DNA from: Odontesthes bonariensis | Taxonomy: Eukaryota; Chordata; Actinopteri; Atheriniformes; Atherinopsidae | Direction: 5' to 3' | Length of the DNA: 64,000 nt | NCBI RefSeq assembly: GCF_027942865.1 | Contig: NC_134508.1 | Span: 36,391,466-36,455,465 of the forward strand | In this document: one piece after another, positions 24,201 to 34,100 of the stretch | Layout: each line of letters starts with the position of its first letter | Numbering within the stretch: position 1 is the stretch's first letter | Notes under the pieces: model-generated | What the model was told of the DNA's origin: nothing | What the model saw: only the letters and a program-made list of their open reading frames with translations | Database searches by the model: none | Translations under genes and position numbers: made by a program

Positions 24201-27200
24201 CATTTTGCTTTGCTGTCTCACTCCTCTCTCTACTTCTGCAAAGAAGTTTAGAAACCAGTCTCAGCAAAAGTTTTCTCCTTAGCTTGCACATTAACGTTTT
24301 ATCTTGCAGGTCCTATCATAGCTCTTTGGTGACGCTATGGTATTTAGGGTTACTATCTGATTAAGAAAAAAAAACTTGCACATGCACAGTTACTGAGTCA
24401 ATAGCTGTGTTTTTTTCTAATTGTGAAGGGGGTTTGAATTAAGTTTTTAAATGTTACTAAATGGAAAGTATGTATCAGATACATTTTATTACATGGTTTT
24501 GAGTGAATGTAACATGTTGTGAAATGTCGTCAGAGGGTTTCAATGGAGGCTGTCTTCCTCTCTATTGGCATCTGCCTAATTTTCACCAACAGTTTTTTTG
24601 ATATTCAAAAGGCAAAATAGAAATCTGTAAAGCTAGCAGAGTCAATTTTTTTACTCTGATGCAAAACATTTTAATGTGAGCAAGTGTAACATGAACATTA
24701 TTCTCATCCACTATTCTCAAAATGCAGCAAACAAAACACATCTGTGTCCTTTCCTCTGCACATTCTCCAGAATCCTAACTTTCCACAGCAGTGAGTCTGT
24801 TTAAACATGCACTTTTACACCAGATAGTGTTATCTAGGTTGTTTTTTTTTAGCTATAGCCATAGCTTGTTGGCTACTCCCTTGTTGCTGTAATACAACTA
24901 AACCAATGTCCAGATGCAGAACTTAATGAGTCAGAGGCTAATGCCTGACTGTTATGTGTTGTGTTTTAATGAACCCCCTATCCATCTTTCCACAATTACC
25001 TAAGCAACCACAACCAACTCTGGATAGCCCATTTATCACCTCTTTTTAAGATTGATTGCATGTTTTAAATAGTTTTCAATTAAATAAAAAATGGTTACAA
25101 AACTGTGTAGTTCAATGCCATGAGAATATAAGTGTTGTTTGTTGTTTGATAAAGGTTGGATTGGCTTTTAAGGATTACAAAAGTCAGAAAAGATTGGATG
25201 AAGTCAGATCAGGTAGGAATCCTAAAATTAAAGTGGATTTCCCTGTGTAATGTCAAATTGAGCTAAACATTCCTACTTTCTAGTCTGAAATTAAGAGGAA
25301 ATCCCTGTAATACAGCTTCTGGTGTTTTTGATCATCACCTCATCCTCTGCTTCGACATTCCTTGAAGTTGTCTGGGTAACTGCAACACAACATCAGTGTG
25401 CCTGCTTTGATATCAGAGTGCAGTTGTGCAGTAAGCCAACATATATTCATTCTCTCTATTGTCATCTTCTGGGTTGGCAGTACAGATCAGAGAGAGAGAG
25501 AGTTATTCTTACATCTGATATGTTCTTGATTGTTATTCATCATTTTGACACACGCATATTGTCCAGATGGAGTGTGTCATATGCTTTGAGTTTCCTTGAC
25601 TTAGTAGTGCTCATTAAAGCATTTCTTCCTCTTTTCCCAAGAGCAGAATAAAAGTTTTTTTCTGTCTCAGATTCAGAATCCATAGGTCGAAATTATATTG
25701 ATGCAGTTTTATTCTCCAAATCAGATGCAGCTGCCTCTCTTGGCTGATGGTGTCATTCACATAAACTACATCCCATGAACAAGGCAGGTGGATTGAATTA
25801 AGGAATCCAGCGTGTGATTCATTTCCATCCACAATAAAGAAGACTTCAGACGATATTATAGCTGCAGTTCATTCTCAGCACCACTTTTTTTTTCTTTTTT
25901 TTAATCTTTAAGTGACTTTAACCTGGTTCAACCACTATTGGATGTTGATAACATTCTTGTTGATTATGTCCATTTCAATATAAGGATTTTTTGGTCCATG
26001 TGACATTTTTTTAACTTAATTTGCAGTCTTAGAATATCATGTGTCCAGATTTTCTTCATCTTAAGACTAAAACAATGAGTCAAGCAGTATCATTACACCT
26101 GGAAAAACATATGCAGAGTAAAATAAGGGAATAACCCTTATTTGGGCTTGGTTTAAAGTTTAGGCAATTTGTTTCAGTTTTGATTTGGTCTGAGGAGTTT
26201 AGCATTGCTTCAACTAAATAGAAAGTAATTTGCTTAATTAAGCTGGTTTTAACTTACTGAAATGTTTCATTTTACTAAATCAGAGAATACTGTCAGACAA
26301 AAAAAAACATTCACAGCACCCTGTTGATTCATACCATCTTGTGAAGATATGGAAGTGTACTGCTTTAATAAAGATAATATAGGAGGTTGATATCAGATGA
26401 ATAGTCCTTATGTTGGTTGTTACATACAAAGATCCATCTATGTGAGCCACATGTGCTTCAATGTAACATCATCAGATATCCCTGATGCCTTACTAAATTT
26501 CCAGCAGCCACACTAGAGATGCATGTTAACAACCGATTTCCACACCCTTCCCTTACTCACGCTTCAAGTGGCCTCACATTACAACCAGCTAAATATAAAC
26601 ACAGACATTTCTCAAAGTCCTTGAAGATCATGAGAATTGGCTAGATAAAACAGCAAACGCAACATCAGAGGATGATTCATAAATAAAGATGGATAAACAA
26701 AATGCAAGATGAAAATTGGCAATATAATAGAAAACGTTTTTCTTGACAAGATACTTTAAATCTTCCGGTTCAGAACAGAGTTTGCAACATAAAATCATCA
26801 TTTAAGTCTTCACTGTGCTGCCACATAGTTCACAACAGTCTTTCTAAATGATTCCTTTGTTTGCCTAGATGTATTCCAAAGTAATTTTCCTCTCAGCACC
26901 TTGAGGGAAACATATTTAGCTCTAGCCCTTTCAACACACAGAAGATATTTTTTCATTGTGTTGTTTTCAACAGTGAGATAATACGTTCACATTCCAGATA
27001 GTTAAACGGTTGTAGGGTTAAAACCTGGATTCAGCTCAAAGACTGTTCAAACAAACACTACTCCACCCCAGCCCCACCCCTTCTGGCCCTCCCTATCCCA
27101 GCAAATGGCCATTTGCTCCCTGAGAAATTGACCCTCTTGGCATGAAGTATTTTTACCTACCGTTTAAAAGAGTAGCGATGAGAAGCAAAGCTAAAGCCAA

Positions 27201-27203
27201 CAT
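3106..27203 (-). CDS. cd34: CD34 sialomucin, whole gene (8 coding exons)
   Basis: Joining 27203-27161, 10272-10156, 9780-9527, 7935-7843, 6519-6399, 6082-6030, 5172-5023 and 3294-3106 gives 1020 nt, 339 residues plus stop, with every splice phase closing. Layout: signal peptide (1-18, ending VMA before QDDE), Ser/Thr/Pro/Glu-rich mucin-like region to about residue 138, a region with cysteines at 147, 169, 184 and 188, a membrane helix at about 243-265, and a 74-residue cytoplasmic tail. The tail ends [15 protein letters not shown], close to the end of mammalian CD34. Human CD34 is 385 residues with a similar eight-exon plan. CD34 is a cell-surface mucin of blood progenitors and endothelium, involved in adhesion and its opposite. 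The ectodomain is too diverged to name alone; tail, architecture and linkage to plxna2 carry the call. Confidence 0.9.
3295..5022 (-). other. cd34: cd34 intron 7
   Basis: This is AT-rich intron sequence. I see no ORF, repeat family or hairpin in it that I can support. Confidence 0.6.
5023..5172 (-). CDS. cd34: cd34 coding exon 7: membrane span
   Basis: The exon has 50 codons, phase 0 on both sides, with acceptor GTTCAG and donor GTAAGT. After PRWGKNSK comes a 23-residue hydrophobic helix starting [10 protein letters not shown], then the stop-transfer sequence [11 protein letters not shown]. Reading through the donor would add only 14 residues before a stop at 4978. Confidence 0.92.
5173..6029 (-). 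other. cd34: cd34 intron 6
   Basis: It contains the near-perfect inverted repeat listed separately at 5744-5794. A 137-codon minus-strand open frame at 5764-5351 overlaps that repeat and shows no recognisable domain, so it is not called as a gene. Confidence 0.6.
5744..5794. repeat. Near-perfect 22-bp hairpin
   Basis: Bases 5750-5765 pair perfectly with 5773-5788 (TACATCCTTAGGCAAT against ATTGCCTAAGGATGTA), leaving a 7-nt loop. After one T/T mismatch, five more pairs follow (AAAGT against ACTTT). The whole structure is 51 nt. It may be a tiny palindromic element or a structured RNA segment; no function is shown. Confidence 0.8.
6030..6082 (-). CDS. cd34: cd34 coding exon 6: juxtamembrane stalk
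   Basis: The acceptor is TTGCAG and the donor GTAAGT. It encodes [17 protein letters not shown] (residues 210-227 with the split Asp codon), a short hydrophilic stalk just outside the membrane span. Confidence 0.88.
6399..6519 (-). CDS. cd34: cd34 coding exon 5: cysteine-containing ectodomain
   Basis: The acceptor is TTGCAG and the donor GTCAGT. It starts in phase 0 and ends with one base carried over. It encodes [19 protein letters not shown] and onward to GKYVE. Cysteines 184 and 188 probably pair with those of exon 4, as expected for the membrane-proximal globular part of the CD34 family; the pairing is inference. Confidence 0.88.
6520..7842 (-). other. cd34: cd34 intron 4
   Basis: A CA-rich and TA-rich simple stretch lies near 6712-6770. 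Otherwise I see no gene or repeat that I can support. Confidence 0.5.
7843..7935 (-). CDS. cd34: cd34 coding exon 4: cysteine-containing ectodomain
   Basis: The exon has 31 codons, phase 0 at both ends, with acceptor TCAACAG and donor GTAAGT. It begins [17 protein letters not shown] and ends LKASSSC, giving cysteines 147 and 169. It marks the change from mucin-like to globular ectodomain. Confidence 0.88.
9211..9285 (+). repeat. LINE 3'-end fragment (L2-like tail)
   Basis: The sequence TGTAAAGCACTTTGGTACAT followed by AAGGGCTGTATAAATAAAATACA matches the usual 3' end of fish L2-like LINEs, where a short conserved stem precedes CTATATAAATAAA. It sits in cd34 intron 3 (7936-9526). The rest of that intron shows nothing I can name. 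Confidence 0.55.
9527..9780 (-). CDS. cd34: cd34 coding exon 3: mucin-like region
   Basis: The exon begins with the last two bases of a split Glu codon and ends in phase 0 at IIPK before GTAAGA. It encodes residues 54-138, rich in Thr, Ser, Pro, Ala and Glu (for example [18 protein letters not shown]). It is the probable O-glycosylated part. The exon 2-3 junction creates an N-E-T sequon at Asn53. The region is shorter than the human mucin domain, which explains most of the length difference. Confidence 0.88.
10156..10272 (-). CDS. cd34: cd34 coding exon 2: mature N terminus
   Basis: The acceptor is CATTTCAG and the donor GTAAGT. With one base from exon 1 it encodes [20 protein letters not shown] and onward to HSPRKTN. 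The signal peptide probably ends after VMA, so the mature protein would start QDDE. An upstream in-frame ATG at 10339 lies in intron 1 and is not the start. Confidence 0.88.
10960..12235. mobile_element. TIR DNA transposon with Myb/SANT-like gene
   Basis: The ends are inverted repeats: left GGTGCGTTTATATGGACACG, right the complement, CGTGTCCATATAAACGCACC. Both sides are flanked by TA (10958-10959 and 12236-12237). Related subterminal motifs (ACCGATTACA, AAAGAGATTA) occur near each end. Size is 1276 bp with one gene on the plus strand. It sits in cd34 intron 1. Transposase sequence is absent, so it is an internally deleted or two-gene-type element; the superfamily (PIF/Harbinger-like or another) is not settled. 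A GT-rich simple stretch lies near 11918-11952. Confidence 0.8.
11293..11670 (+). CDS. Transposon-encoded Myb/SANT-like (trihelix) DNA-binding protein
   Basis: The open frame extends up to 11110, but the ATG at 11293 starts directly before the domain and is the likelier start, giving 125 residues. The sequence [35 protein letters not shown] and [20 protein letters not shown] fits a Myb/SANT-like (trihelix) fold with the expected Trp spacing. Such accessory proteins accompany transposases in PIF/Harbinger-like elements and bind element ends. A GTAAGT donor overlaps the stop codon region (ACTAGTAAGTAG), so the native mRNA probably spliced onward to more coding sequence now missing. The frame is intact, suggesting a fairly young copy or coincidence. 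Confidence 0.65.
   Translation: MTATVKKNKNWSGEETVFLLKTLQEQNIMSKLDGRKMRNSEIFNDVHTALKEAGFDRSVDQIKSRWKALKAAYSNAKRQNGKSGSSPANFAYQTEMDDILGGRPLSDVSHGVDVGFEAEINVTSK
12815..12826. repeat. Left target-site duplication of the RTE LINE
   Basis: GATTAATTAATC here is repeated exactly at 15917-15928, on the other side of the LINE. The 12-mer is itself palindromic. Confidence 0.55.
12827..15916 (+). mobile_element. RTE-clade LINE, Rex3-like, nearly full length but broken
   Basis: A GC-rich block of about 3.1 kb in AT-rich intron 1 of cd34. It encodes an APE-type endonuclease followed by a reverse transcriptase, and its 3' end runs into GGATGGATGGATT, a short tandem tail as in RTE/Rex3 elements. Identical GATTAATTAATC 12-mers lie outside both ends and fit a target-site duplication. 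It is on the plus strand, opposite to cd34. Confidence 0.85.
12832..15926 (+). pseudogene. Endonuclease/reverse transcriptase ORF with frameshifts and a stop
   Basis: The ORF runs in five pieces: about 12832-13600, 13590-14140, 14130-14910, 14900-15527 and 15528-15926. Frame changes fall near the C run at 13587, near 14130 and near 14910, and an in-frame TGA lies at 15525. The endonuclease part shows [26 protein letters not shown] and STDHHLVV. The reverse transcriptase shows [67 protein letters not shown] and the catalytic FADD motif near 15105. The last piece holds the usual C-terminal segment ([23 protein letters not shown]). It would need four corrections to be open, so it is dead. Confidence 0.85.
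15929..20145 (-). other. cd34: cd34 intron 1, unique part
   Basis: AT-rich intron sequence with no coding frame of note, no tRNA-like sequence and no repeat family that I can name. Confidence 0.5.
20453..20563 (+). pseudogene. Truncated MADF-like DNA-binding ORF of the Harbinger element
   Basis: A 36-codon frame starting [20 protein letters not shown] and continuing with [11 protein letters not shown]. The pattern of Val-Arg, Tyr, HLYD and then a basic or aromatic stretch matches the first helix of MADF/Myb-like proteins encoded by Harbinger elements. It is cut off after one helix by the internal deletion. Confidence 0.5.
20525..20905 (-). pseudogene. N-terminal fragment of a Harbinger-like transposase
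   Basis: This 126-codon minus-strand frame starts at the ATG near the right inverted repeat. The end of its real part, [18 protein letters not shown], resembles the basic RRRWWVRP motif just before the DDE nuclease domain in fish HARBI1-like transposases. The last 20 or so residues overlap the opposite ORF and are not native. All catalytic residues are missing, so no enzyme can be made. Confidence 0.5.
21301..27160 (-). other. cd34: cd34 intron 1, promoter-proximal part
   Basis: AT-rich intron with no gene-like frame. A short AG repeat lies at 25490-25500. An intronic enhancer is possible for a gene with so long a first intron, but I see no specific motif cluster to support one. Confidence 0.45.
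27161..27203 (-). CDS. cd34: cd34 coding exon 1: start codon and signal peptide
   Basis: ATG at 27203 opens [14 protein letters not shown], a signal-peptide core, and the exon ends with one base of a Gly codon before the donor GTAGGT. Joined to exon 2 it makes a complete signal sequence. Phase and product agree, so this start is preferred over the intronic ATG at 10339. The coding part is only 43 nt. Confidence 0.88.
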
Positions 27204-27406
27204 TTTGCTGGGCCCGTTTGATCTCTGCGCAGATGATGCTGCCATTCTTGTCTTGAGAGCGCGCACACGTACAACGGGTGTGAGAGAAAAGAGAGGGAAA
27301 AAGAAAAAGAGGAAAAGGGCGAAGCTGGTTGAGCCGGAGCAGTTTAGGGTGTCCTCTTACCCCGAGTGGGAAAGGGTGAATAAAGCACCACTTGTGTTCT
27401 GTCAGT

Positions 27407-27413
27407 TTTTATA
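27407..27413 (-). promoter_or_regulatory. cd34: TATA box of cd34
   Basis: TATAAAA on the minus strand, 204 bp upstream of the ATG. It would place transcription start near 27380 and give a 5' UTR of about 175 nt. An E-box-like CAAGTG lies just downstream near 27390. Confidence 0.5.
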
Positions 27414-27426
27414 TGGCCAACCCCCC

Positions 27427-27433
27427 CTTCCTC
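27427..27433 (-). promoter_or_regulatory. cd34: ETS-type site upstream of cd34
   Basis: GAGGAAG on the minus strand, about 14 bp upstream of the TATA box. ETS factors drive many blood and endothelial genes, so the position fits, but a 7-mer alone is weak evidence. Confidence 0.3.
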
Positions 27434-30354
27434 TCTTACTAAGGCCCAGCCCTACACCCCATATTCCACTGGTTGCTTTAACCCTTCCTCTGTGCCCCCA
27501 CCCCTCTTGAAGAAGAAGCAAGGCAGATGGAGGGAGAGAGGATAAAGGGGTCTTTTTCGGATGTTCTCTGTTTAAAAAAAGAAGTACATTCCTGAAATAC
27601 CTCTGAATGTTTAGATATATGTATGTATACGCTGTATGTATACATTAAATGTGCAGCTCAGTTGCTGGAATCCTGCATTATATAGACATTAAAATGTTTT
27701 TGTGATCAGTGCTCATTATTTCATCCCTTGCTCACATTGAACTATGGTGTCTGCTTGAGTTGTGAATCCTGTCTGGACGGGAGCAATAATCCACCTCACA
27801 ATAAAAGGTGATAGCTGACAATAGGCTGTGGCATTCAAGTCCTTAATAGGCTTATGGAGATAAACCATGGAGGAGAATATCATAATCGAAACAAAGGTGC
27901 AATTCACTGTTATGCTAATAGTTTTAATCCATTTCAGTGGCCTGAAGCCCCCCAACACTCAGCAAGGCCATCAATCACCAGCAGCATTTGTTGAGACACC
28001 ACAGGATCCGCTTAAGCCTTTCACACTTCTACAGACTCCTTAGAGCAACCCCTGAAACTGGAGGATCTTTCCCTTGCTTTTGTTCACCCTTGTGTTTGCA
28101 CTTCTCATACTCTCTATAAATTACACATCTGGAACCACTGGTGAAGGTATGCTAAATGAGTTGTTAAAGAAGATCCACTCTCCAAAACCAAGAAAGCAAC
28201 AACAACAGCAAGCCAAGAGAAGTAATCTGGACCAAGGCTAAATCTTGCATTAAGACACAGTCATGTAATTTGATACCACTCTTGCTGCCCATAAGCCCCT
28301 TGTCCCTGTTTTGGCCCCATCCTTCCCCCCACCATCACATTTCCTCCCTGTTACCCCCCCTTCTTTCACGCCAGACCTCTATCAAACATACAGCTCTAAC
28401 AGCGGGATGTTGTGGTGGGCAATCGGCTCCTCACCATGATTCAAGATGAGCTTAGTTGAAAACCCCAAGAGAAGGTGGAGATGTGCCAATTACAGCCACA
28501 GATATACAACTGCAGTTCTGTCACCCCTGTAAAACATTAATTAGACAGTTAGCTAGTTAAGTATTTCTGCTGTCCTTTTGAGTCATTGCTTCCTGTCAGA
28601 TGGCAGTATGTCACAGAACACAGACACCTTTATTTTCAGCAAAGGACATTAGTATCATGATTATTTCAGTTCTTTCATTTTCTTTTTTTTTCTTTCAACC
28701 ATTGTTCTATTTGCTCCTGCAAGGAGCTTTATATGTTAATTCTTTATCTGTTGTTTCTACTTAAGTATAGAACTCATGTTTGTTTTTTTATCTTAACATT
28801 TTTTACTTGTTAGGAATTCAAATATAAGTGCAAACTCAGAATTTGTTTTACTCTCTATTAAAAATCTTTTTTCTCCAATTTTGTGTCAGCGTTTGCTCTG
28901 AAGTTTTACAGTAATATTGCTGGTCACCAGGCAGGAAACCAACACAGTGGGTATTCTTGTGAAGACCTTACAAAAAACAGTCTGGAAAACATCTCTACTT
29001 ACTGACAACCTGTGATTTAAAGCCTATGTGTATGACTTCATATGTCTTTATTTGTTTATAGTATGTGGACTGTCTTGCACATCTGTTGTAGCTTATGGCA
29101 TAGTCCCTCCTTTAGCTCATGCATTGTTTCTTTTGAGACGTTTTTTTTCTACAATTATTTCTGACAATGTGTGTTTAGGTTGGCTTCTAAGTATGTTTTA
29201 TTCCGATTGAAGGAGTTTTAGTTCCATGCTTTTTTGTGTATGCGCCTCAAAGTATGTGTGTTTAACATGTTCTGAAATGTATGATGGAGCGTCTCAGGAG
29301 AATATTATTCTCAATATCAAAAGAGAAGCAAGGTGCTTGTAGTTTCTCATGAGGATTCCTGTTTAGATTTACCCTATATTTTAAAAACCACAAAAATCCT
29401 TTGCTGTTGCAAAACGTTTCGTGAACATGCAGTATTTATTCATTTTCTTGACATGCTTTCATTTCGTTTATGTGTCTACAGCCAAATAATACACTTATAC
29501 ACATACATTTACAAACATACACACACTCACCTGTTTTTAATGTCGAAAGAGACTAACTTTAGGGCATTTTAGTCTCCATCATATGAGCTGTTTTTTCAAG
29601 TCAAGCATTACTAATTTTTCTTTGGGTAAAAGTAGCCAAATTGTGTTGATGGATGCATCAACAGCGTGCCTTGATTTATAGTCATGGATGTAAAATTCGC
29701 ATCTTGGATGAGTTTAGGGCAAAATGCCACTGCTGCTTTTTTTCAAGTTCCTTTTTTTGTGGTAATATAAAGTTTTAGCCGCTAATTGAGCATCTTAATG
29801 ATAACGAGGCTTGCCTTTAAGTTGCAACTTTATATTTTACTTCAGTCATTATGCAGATGCTTTTGCCCAAGTGACTCCACAAGTTATTAGCAACATTCTC
29901 ACTAACATGAGAGCTAACAATGATGCTGACACGTTTAGTAACTAACAGATGAATGGAAAGCAGTGCATGTCTGAAACAAGCTTAACTGAATTAGTGAATG
30001 CTTTAACAGACTGATGAATCCACCATTGCTATCTTTTATTTTAAAGGTGATAGAGAATGGTTGAATGGGGCATTAATCCTTTTTCTGTGATGTGATATGT
30101 AGCCCAAAAAAAATTGGTTGGGTCTGTAATGGCTCAGAACCTCCCTAAAAGGCTCTCTGAAACAGCTGTTACTATGCTGGGTTTAGAATGCGTTTTTTTC
30201 CCGTATTGGGGTCGTTTCAGAGCTTATCTGGCAACCTCATTATGAAATGCAGGTAGGTGTTGGCGCTATTCGGTTGCCGTTGCTTGATTGGCTGCCCTTG
30301 CTCTCACTGAAAACAGAGCTATAGAGTAATACACTGACTGAGAAGGAAGCTCAT
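27434..30354. other. Upstream flank of cd34, intergenic
   Basis: AT-rich intergenic sequence with short GT/TA simple stretches (for example near 27615-27650). I see no gene. Longer open frames here have no domain and no splice context. Confidence 0.45.
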
Positions 30355-30890
30355 CAGAATCAGAATTCGTTTTATTGCCATTGTTAGTGAACAGTGTTTA
30401 CTAACTAGGAATTTGCTGCGGTGCAAACATGTAACATAGGATATAAGAATAAAAAATAAAGAATAAAAATATCTGAATATAAAATGTACAAGGTGTGTAC
30501 AACAATACACATTATCCAATATACACAGATACAACAGTGCAGCTTCATTAGTACAATTTGAATAATGGTAAAGTGACTGGGGCAGGTTATGAGGTGATTA
30601 TGAAGTGTTCATAAGTCCACCTGCAAGGGGGAAAAAACTGTTTTTGTGACGGGAGGTTCTGGTCCGAAGGGACCGAAGCCTCTTGCCCGAGGGGAGTGGT
30701 GCAAATAGAGAAGGGTCAGCTGTGATCCGACCTGCTCGCCCCATAGTCCTGGAGACGTGCAGGTCATGGATAGATGGCTGCAGCCGATCACCTTCTCAGC
30801 GGAGCGCACACCTCGCTGCAGTCTGTCTGTCCCTGTCGGAACTGACCCTCTACTGAGCAAAATTCCGACTGAAGCCTGCTCGGAATCGTG
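30355..30890 (-). mobile_element. Decayed LINE 3' fragment
   Basis: On the minus strand the segment RLQRGVRSAEKVIGCSH, followed by frame-shifted LPSG-RLRSLR and then TSRHKNSFFP-like sequence, matches the C-terminal end of a fish non-LTR retrotransposon family. An AT-rich 3' region runs to the AGAATCAGAATTCGTTTTAT motif near 30357, a usual end of this family. Frameshifts inside make it dead. The family name is not certain. Confidence 0.5.
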
Positions 30891-31172
30891 CAAGGTTTGT
30901 GAAACTGTACTCCGTGAAATGCGCAGAGCAAAGGAAAAGTCGGCGGTTGTATGTACTGGGGATGCTGTTAAAAATAAATAAAAGCCATTGATTGACGATT
31001 TTGATTCTCTATCCCCTTTAAGGACTTTATTTATCATTATAATGGGAACACAACATCCAAGTGTGTGTGTGCCAATGAGGTTGCTGCACTCGCGGCTGCA
31101 TGAGTGGACTCAGCCGTCTTTTTCTTTCCAGAAACATTTTACTGACATGATGTCTTAATGTCTTAGTAACAA

Positions 31173-31195
31173 CAAATCAAATCAAATCAAATCAA
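31173..31195. repeat. (AAATC)n simple repeat
   Basis: Four and a half copies of AAATC. This pentamer is typical of tails left by L2-like LINEs, here as the complement of TTTGATTTGATTTG. Confidence 0.7.
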
Positions 31196-34100
31196 GTAAA
31201 AAGAGACGAGACTGATCAACTTTACTGGTCTGCATGAGAGCTGGCCGCTCACTCTCAGTCCCTTTGTGTGGCTTCACTTCCACAGTCCAGTCAAAGATAA
31301 TAAACAAGCTTAATAATACAAGAAAGTTGTGGTCAACATAAAAAAAAAATCATGGTCCAACACAGCCCACAGGATACATCTTAATGCCATTTCTTTATGT
31401 AGTTTTAGCTTAGAGGCTTGTACCCTTGGAGGTAGAAGAAGTTATCCTACATAACTCCAGACCTGTCAAGGTATGCTGATAAAACTAAACTTTGTTAAAA
31501 GCAATTGACGTCAGTTTGAGTAATTGTCCTTTGCTAAAGTGTAAACCAACAGATGTCCAACAGAAGAATGAGATGAAGAACTATTCCAAGAACTGGATCA
31601 ATGATTGTGCTGGTTTCATTGCCCTCAGTTTCACTTTCTTCTGAAAAAAGTTATACATAATAAGAAACTGCTGATCTAGTTCTCTTCAGCTAATATTCCC
31701 CTCCATCGCTCTGGCTGGCTGGTTAGTGAGGATTCTTTTAACTTGTGCAAATCTTTTGCTGACAAAGTTAAAAAAAAGACAATCAAACATGTTGTTTAAA
31801 CACGGCTTTTTAGAGTATTTATATAAATAATTATTGCAGTCAAACAGTCGTAATAAGACAAGCAAATGATGACATCGCTGCTGCCCCACAAATTGTAAAA
31901 AAAAGAAAAAAGTGAATGCATATATCACAGGGATTATCAAAGATATATTAAGACAGATTACTTTCCTGGGAGCGCTTCACCCTGTTTTCTGCATAGTCTA
32001 CAACACTGATATTGATGCAAGTTTGATATTATGGAACGATGAAGAATGTGTCACGCACAGCCTTTGAGTATGATTTTATCTGAAGTGGTGCTCCCACAAC
32101 AGGTTTTGTCAGCTGTTAGACTATTTTCTTATAGTTTCTTTTAGGTGTATTTAACTGTTGATGTTTAATGTGAAATTGTAATTTTTCAACTGCTGCTGAA
32201 GTGACCTTATCTTACTTTAGAGTGATGTCGATTGTGCGACTGAAGCATTTGTCCCTGGGCCTCTGCTGGTCGATATGGTTTAACTGGTGTAAATGTCAAC
32301 TTGTAGATATGATGAGAGACAAGAGGAGGGCAGGCTGCTGCTGCATGGTACGCTTGCATATTTTTGATACATTGTGATGGGCAGGGCCTGTTTTGACCAT
32401 CTTACAGTGGAGCTTGTGCTGATTCATTACTACATTGTTACCAAAGTATGGTTAATTGATGTTTGTTAAATGTAAACTGATTGAGCTTTGCAGTGGGGAT
32501 TTATATGGTCATATGCCAAGAGATTATAAACCTATAAAGTGAATAAACTGATGCCTACAATAATTGATTTATTGAATTATGTTAATATGATAATGATGAA
32601 TATGAGTCACTTTAAATCCAGAAATGTATACATTTTCCTCAAAGAGTCTTTGTAGACCAATCTCAAATGCTTCTGTTTTTATGTTTAGGGTACAGTCTGA
32701 ATTTAGATTTTTGACGTTTAAAAGAATTAGCCAGCTTTCCGTCTTCGGCTGCTCTCATGATTTAAATTTGACTCTGGACAAAGATTTGTACCCCTACTTT
32801 CTTGAAGGTGGGAAGGTTTCTAATTTGAGTTCAGAGCATTAAAGGGAAAACATGCTACTACTGATAACGGGAGAGGTTTTAATTTGCTTCTTAAAGCCAG
32901 CTTACGTGTTCCTTTTAAACAAAACTTCAAATAATTCCGCTTTTGTCATAAAAGTTGTGTATGTTGGTACGAACAGCATTGAAATATGCTACAACAGACC
33001 AGCATAAGGATGTGGGTAGGCTTTGTAGCTGCCAGGAATGTCTGAAATATTTCTTCCTTTGGTGTGGTTTTAAACTTGCTGCGAGAAAAAAAGTAAGGAC
33101 AATATGAGGTGTGTTAGGTGAGGATCACCAGCTACAGTACAATACTTTTACAGTTGTTTTGTCATATGTTTGCTGATGATAATGTGCGATTCTTGTGCTT
33201 TTTTAAAATTTTTTATTGCATCTGGTGAAATTAAATAATCTTATCAGAAGGCTCAAGTTAAACATCTTATGTATGACAGCAGCTTTTCTGTTGTATTTTT
33301 AAAATGCAAATCACCAAAATAGTTTTATTGGAACAGCAGCATTTGCTTTTCATTGAGCACGAGAACCCCAGCTTTCAGAGCTCACCAGCAATGCATTATT
33401 TGTAAGAGCTTAGGCAGAGCTCTGAACAGGAAGTCATATAACAACTCATTCAGTGTGACAGACATTTGTAGGAAAAGCATTTCTTTTCTCCAAACTGATA
33501 TTTCATGAATTACGAGAAGAATAGTTCAATTCTGTTTTAAGTCAACATAAAGCAGTTCACACACTGTTCAGTTGACTAAATAGTTTTTTTTTACAAAGAC
33601 AGAATAGTCTAGATTTAATTTGTCTGTACAAACATGTAGACAAACACAGCCACAAACACCTACATGCTGTAATGCAAAATTTAAGCACCTTTGAAAATGG
33701 TAGCCCAAAATCCCAGAAAGCTCACTGATTGGCTGCGTAGGGAGTTTGTCCTGAAGAAATTTCATGAGTGTAGGAGAAACAAGCTGAGGAGGGAAAATTG
33801 AGGGAGGTTTATCAGAAGGAGGAGGAGTAGTGGGAGGGGATTTCATTTCAAACTGCAGAAAATGGTGACCGTTACCTCTCTGGGCTGAACAGCCAGCAAG
33901 CTCTCACACTTAAAGGGAACAGGAAGGGGGGGCGGCAGAAACAAAGAAAAGTGCCGGACCAATGATGTCACTCATTCTCTAAACAAAATGTGCATCAGCT
34001 GTGTCACTGTGTGGGTTCTCTTTATGGTCTCAGGGTTCAGTCTGAGTTCTTATATGTAGGTAGCATGACCTGTAGGAAAGCTCTGATACCGTACACACAG

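Noticed and set aside
27142..27510. 122-codon plus-strand ORF over cd34 exon 1
   Set aside because: It is antisense to the signal-peptide exon and the purine-rich 5' UTR, and shows no domain.
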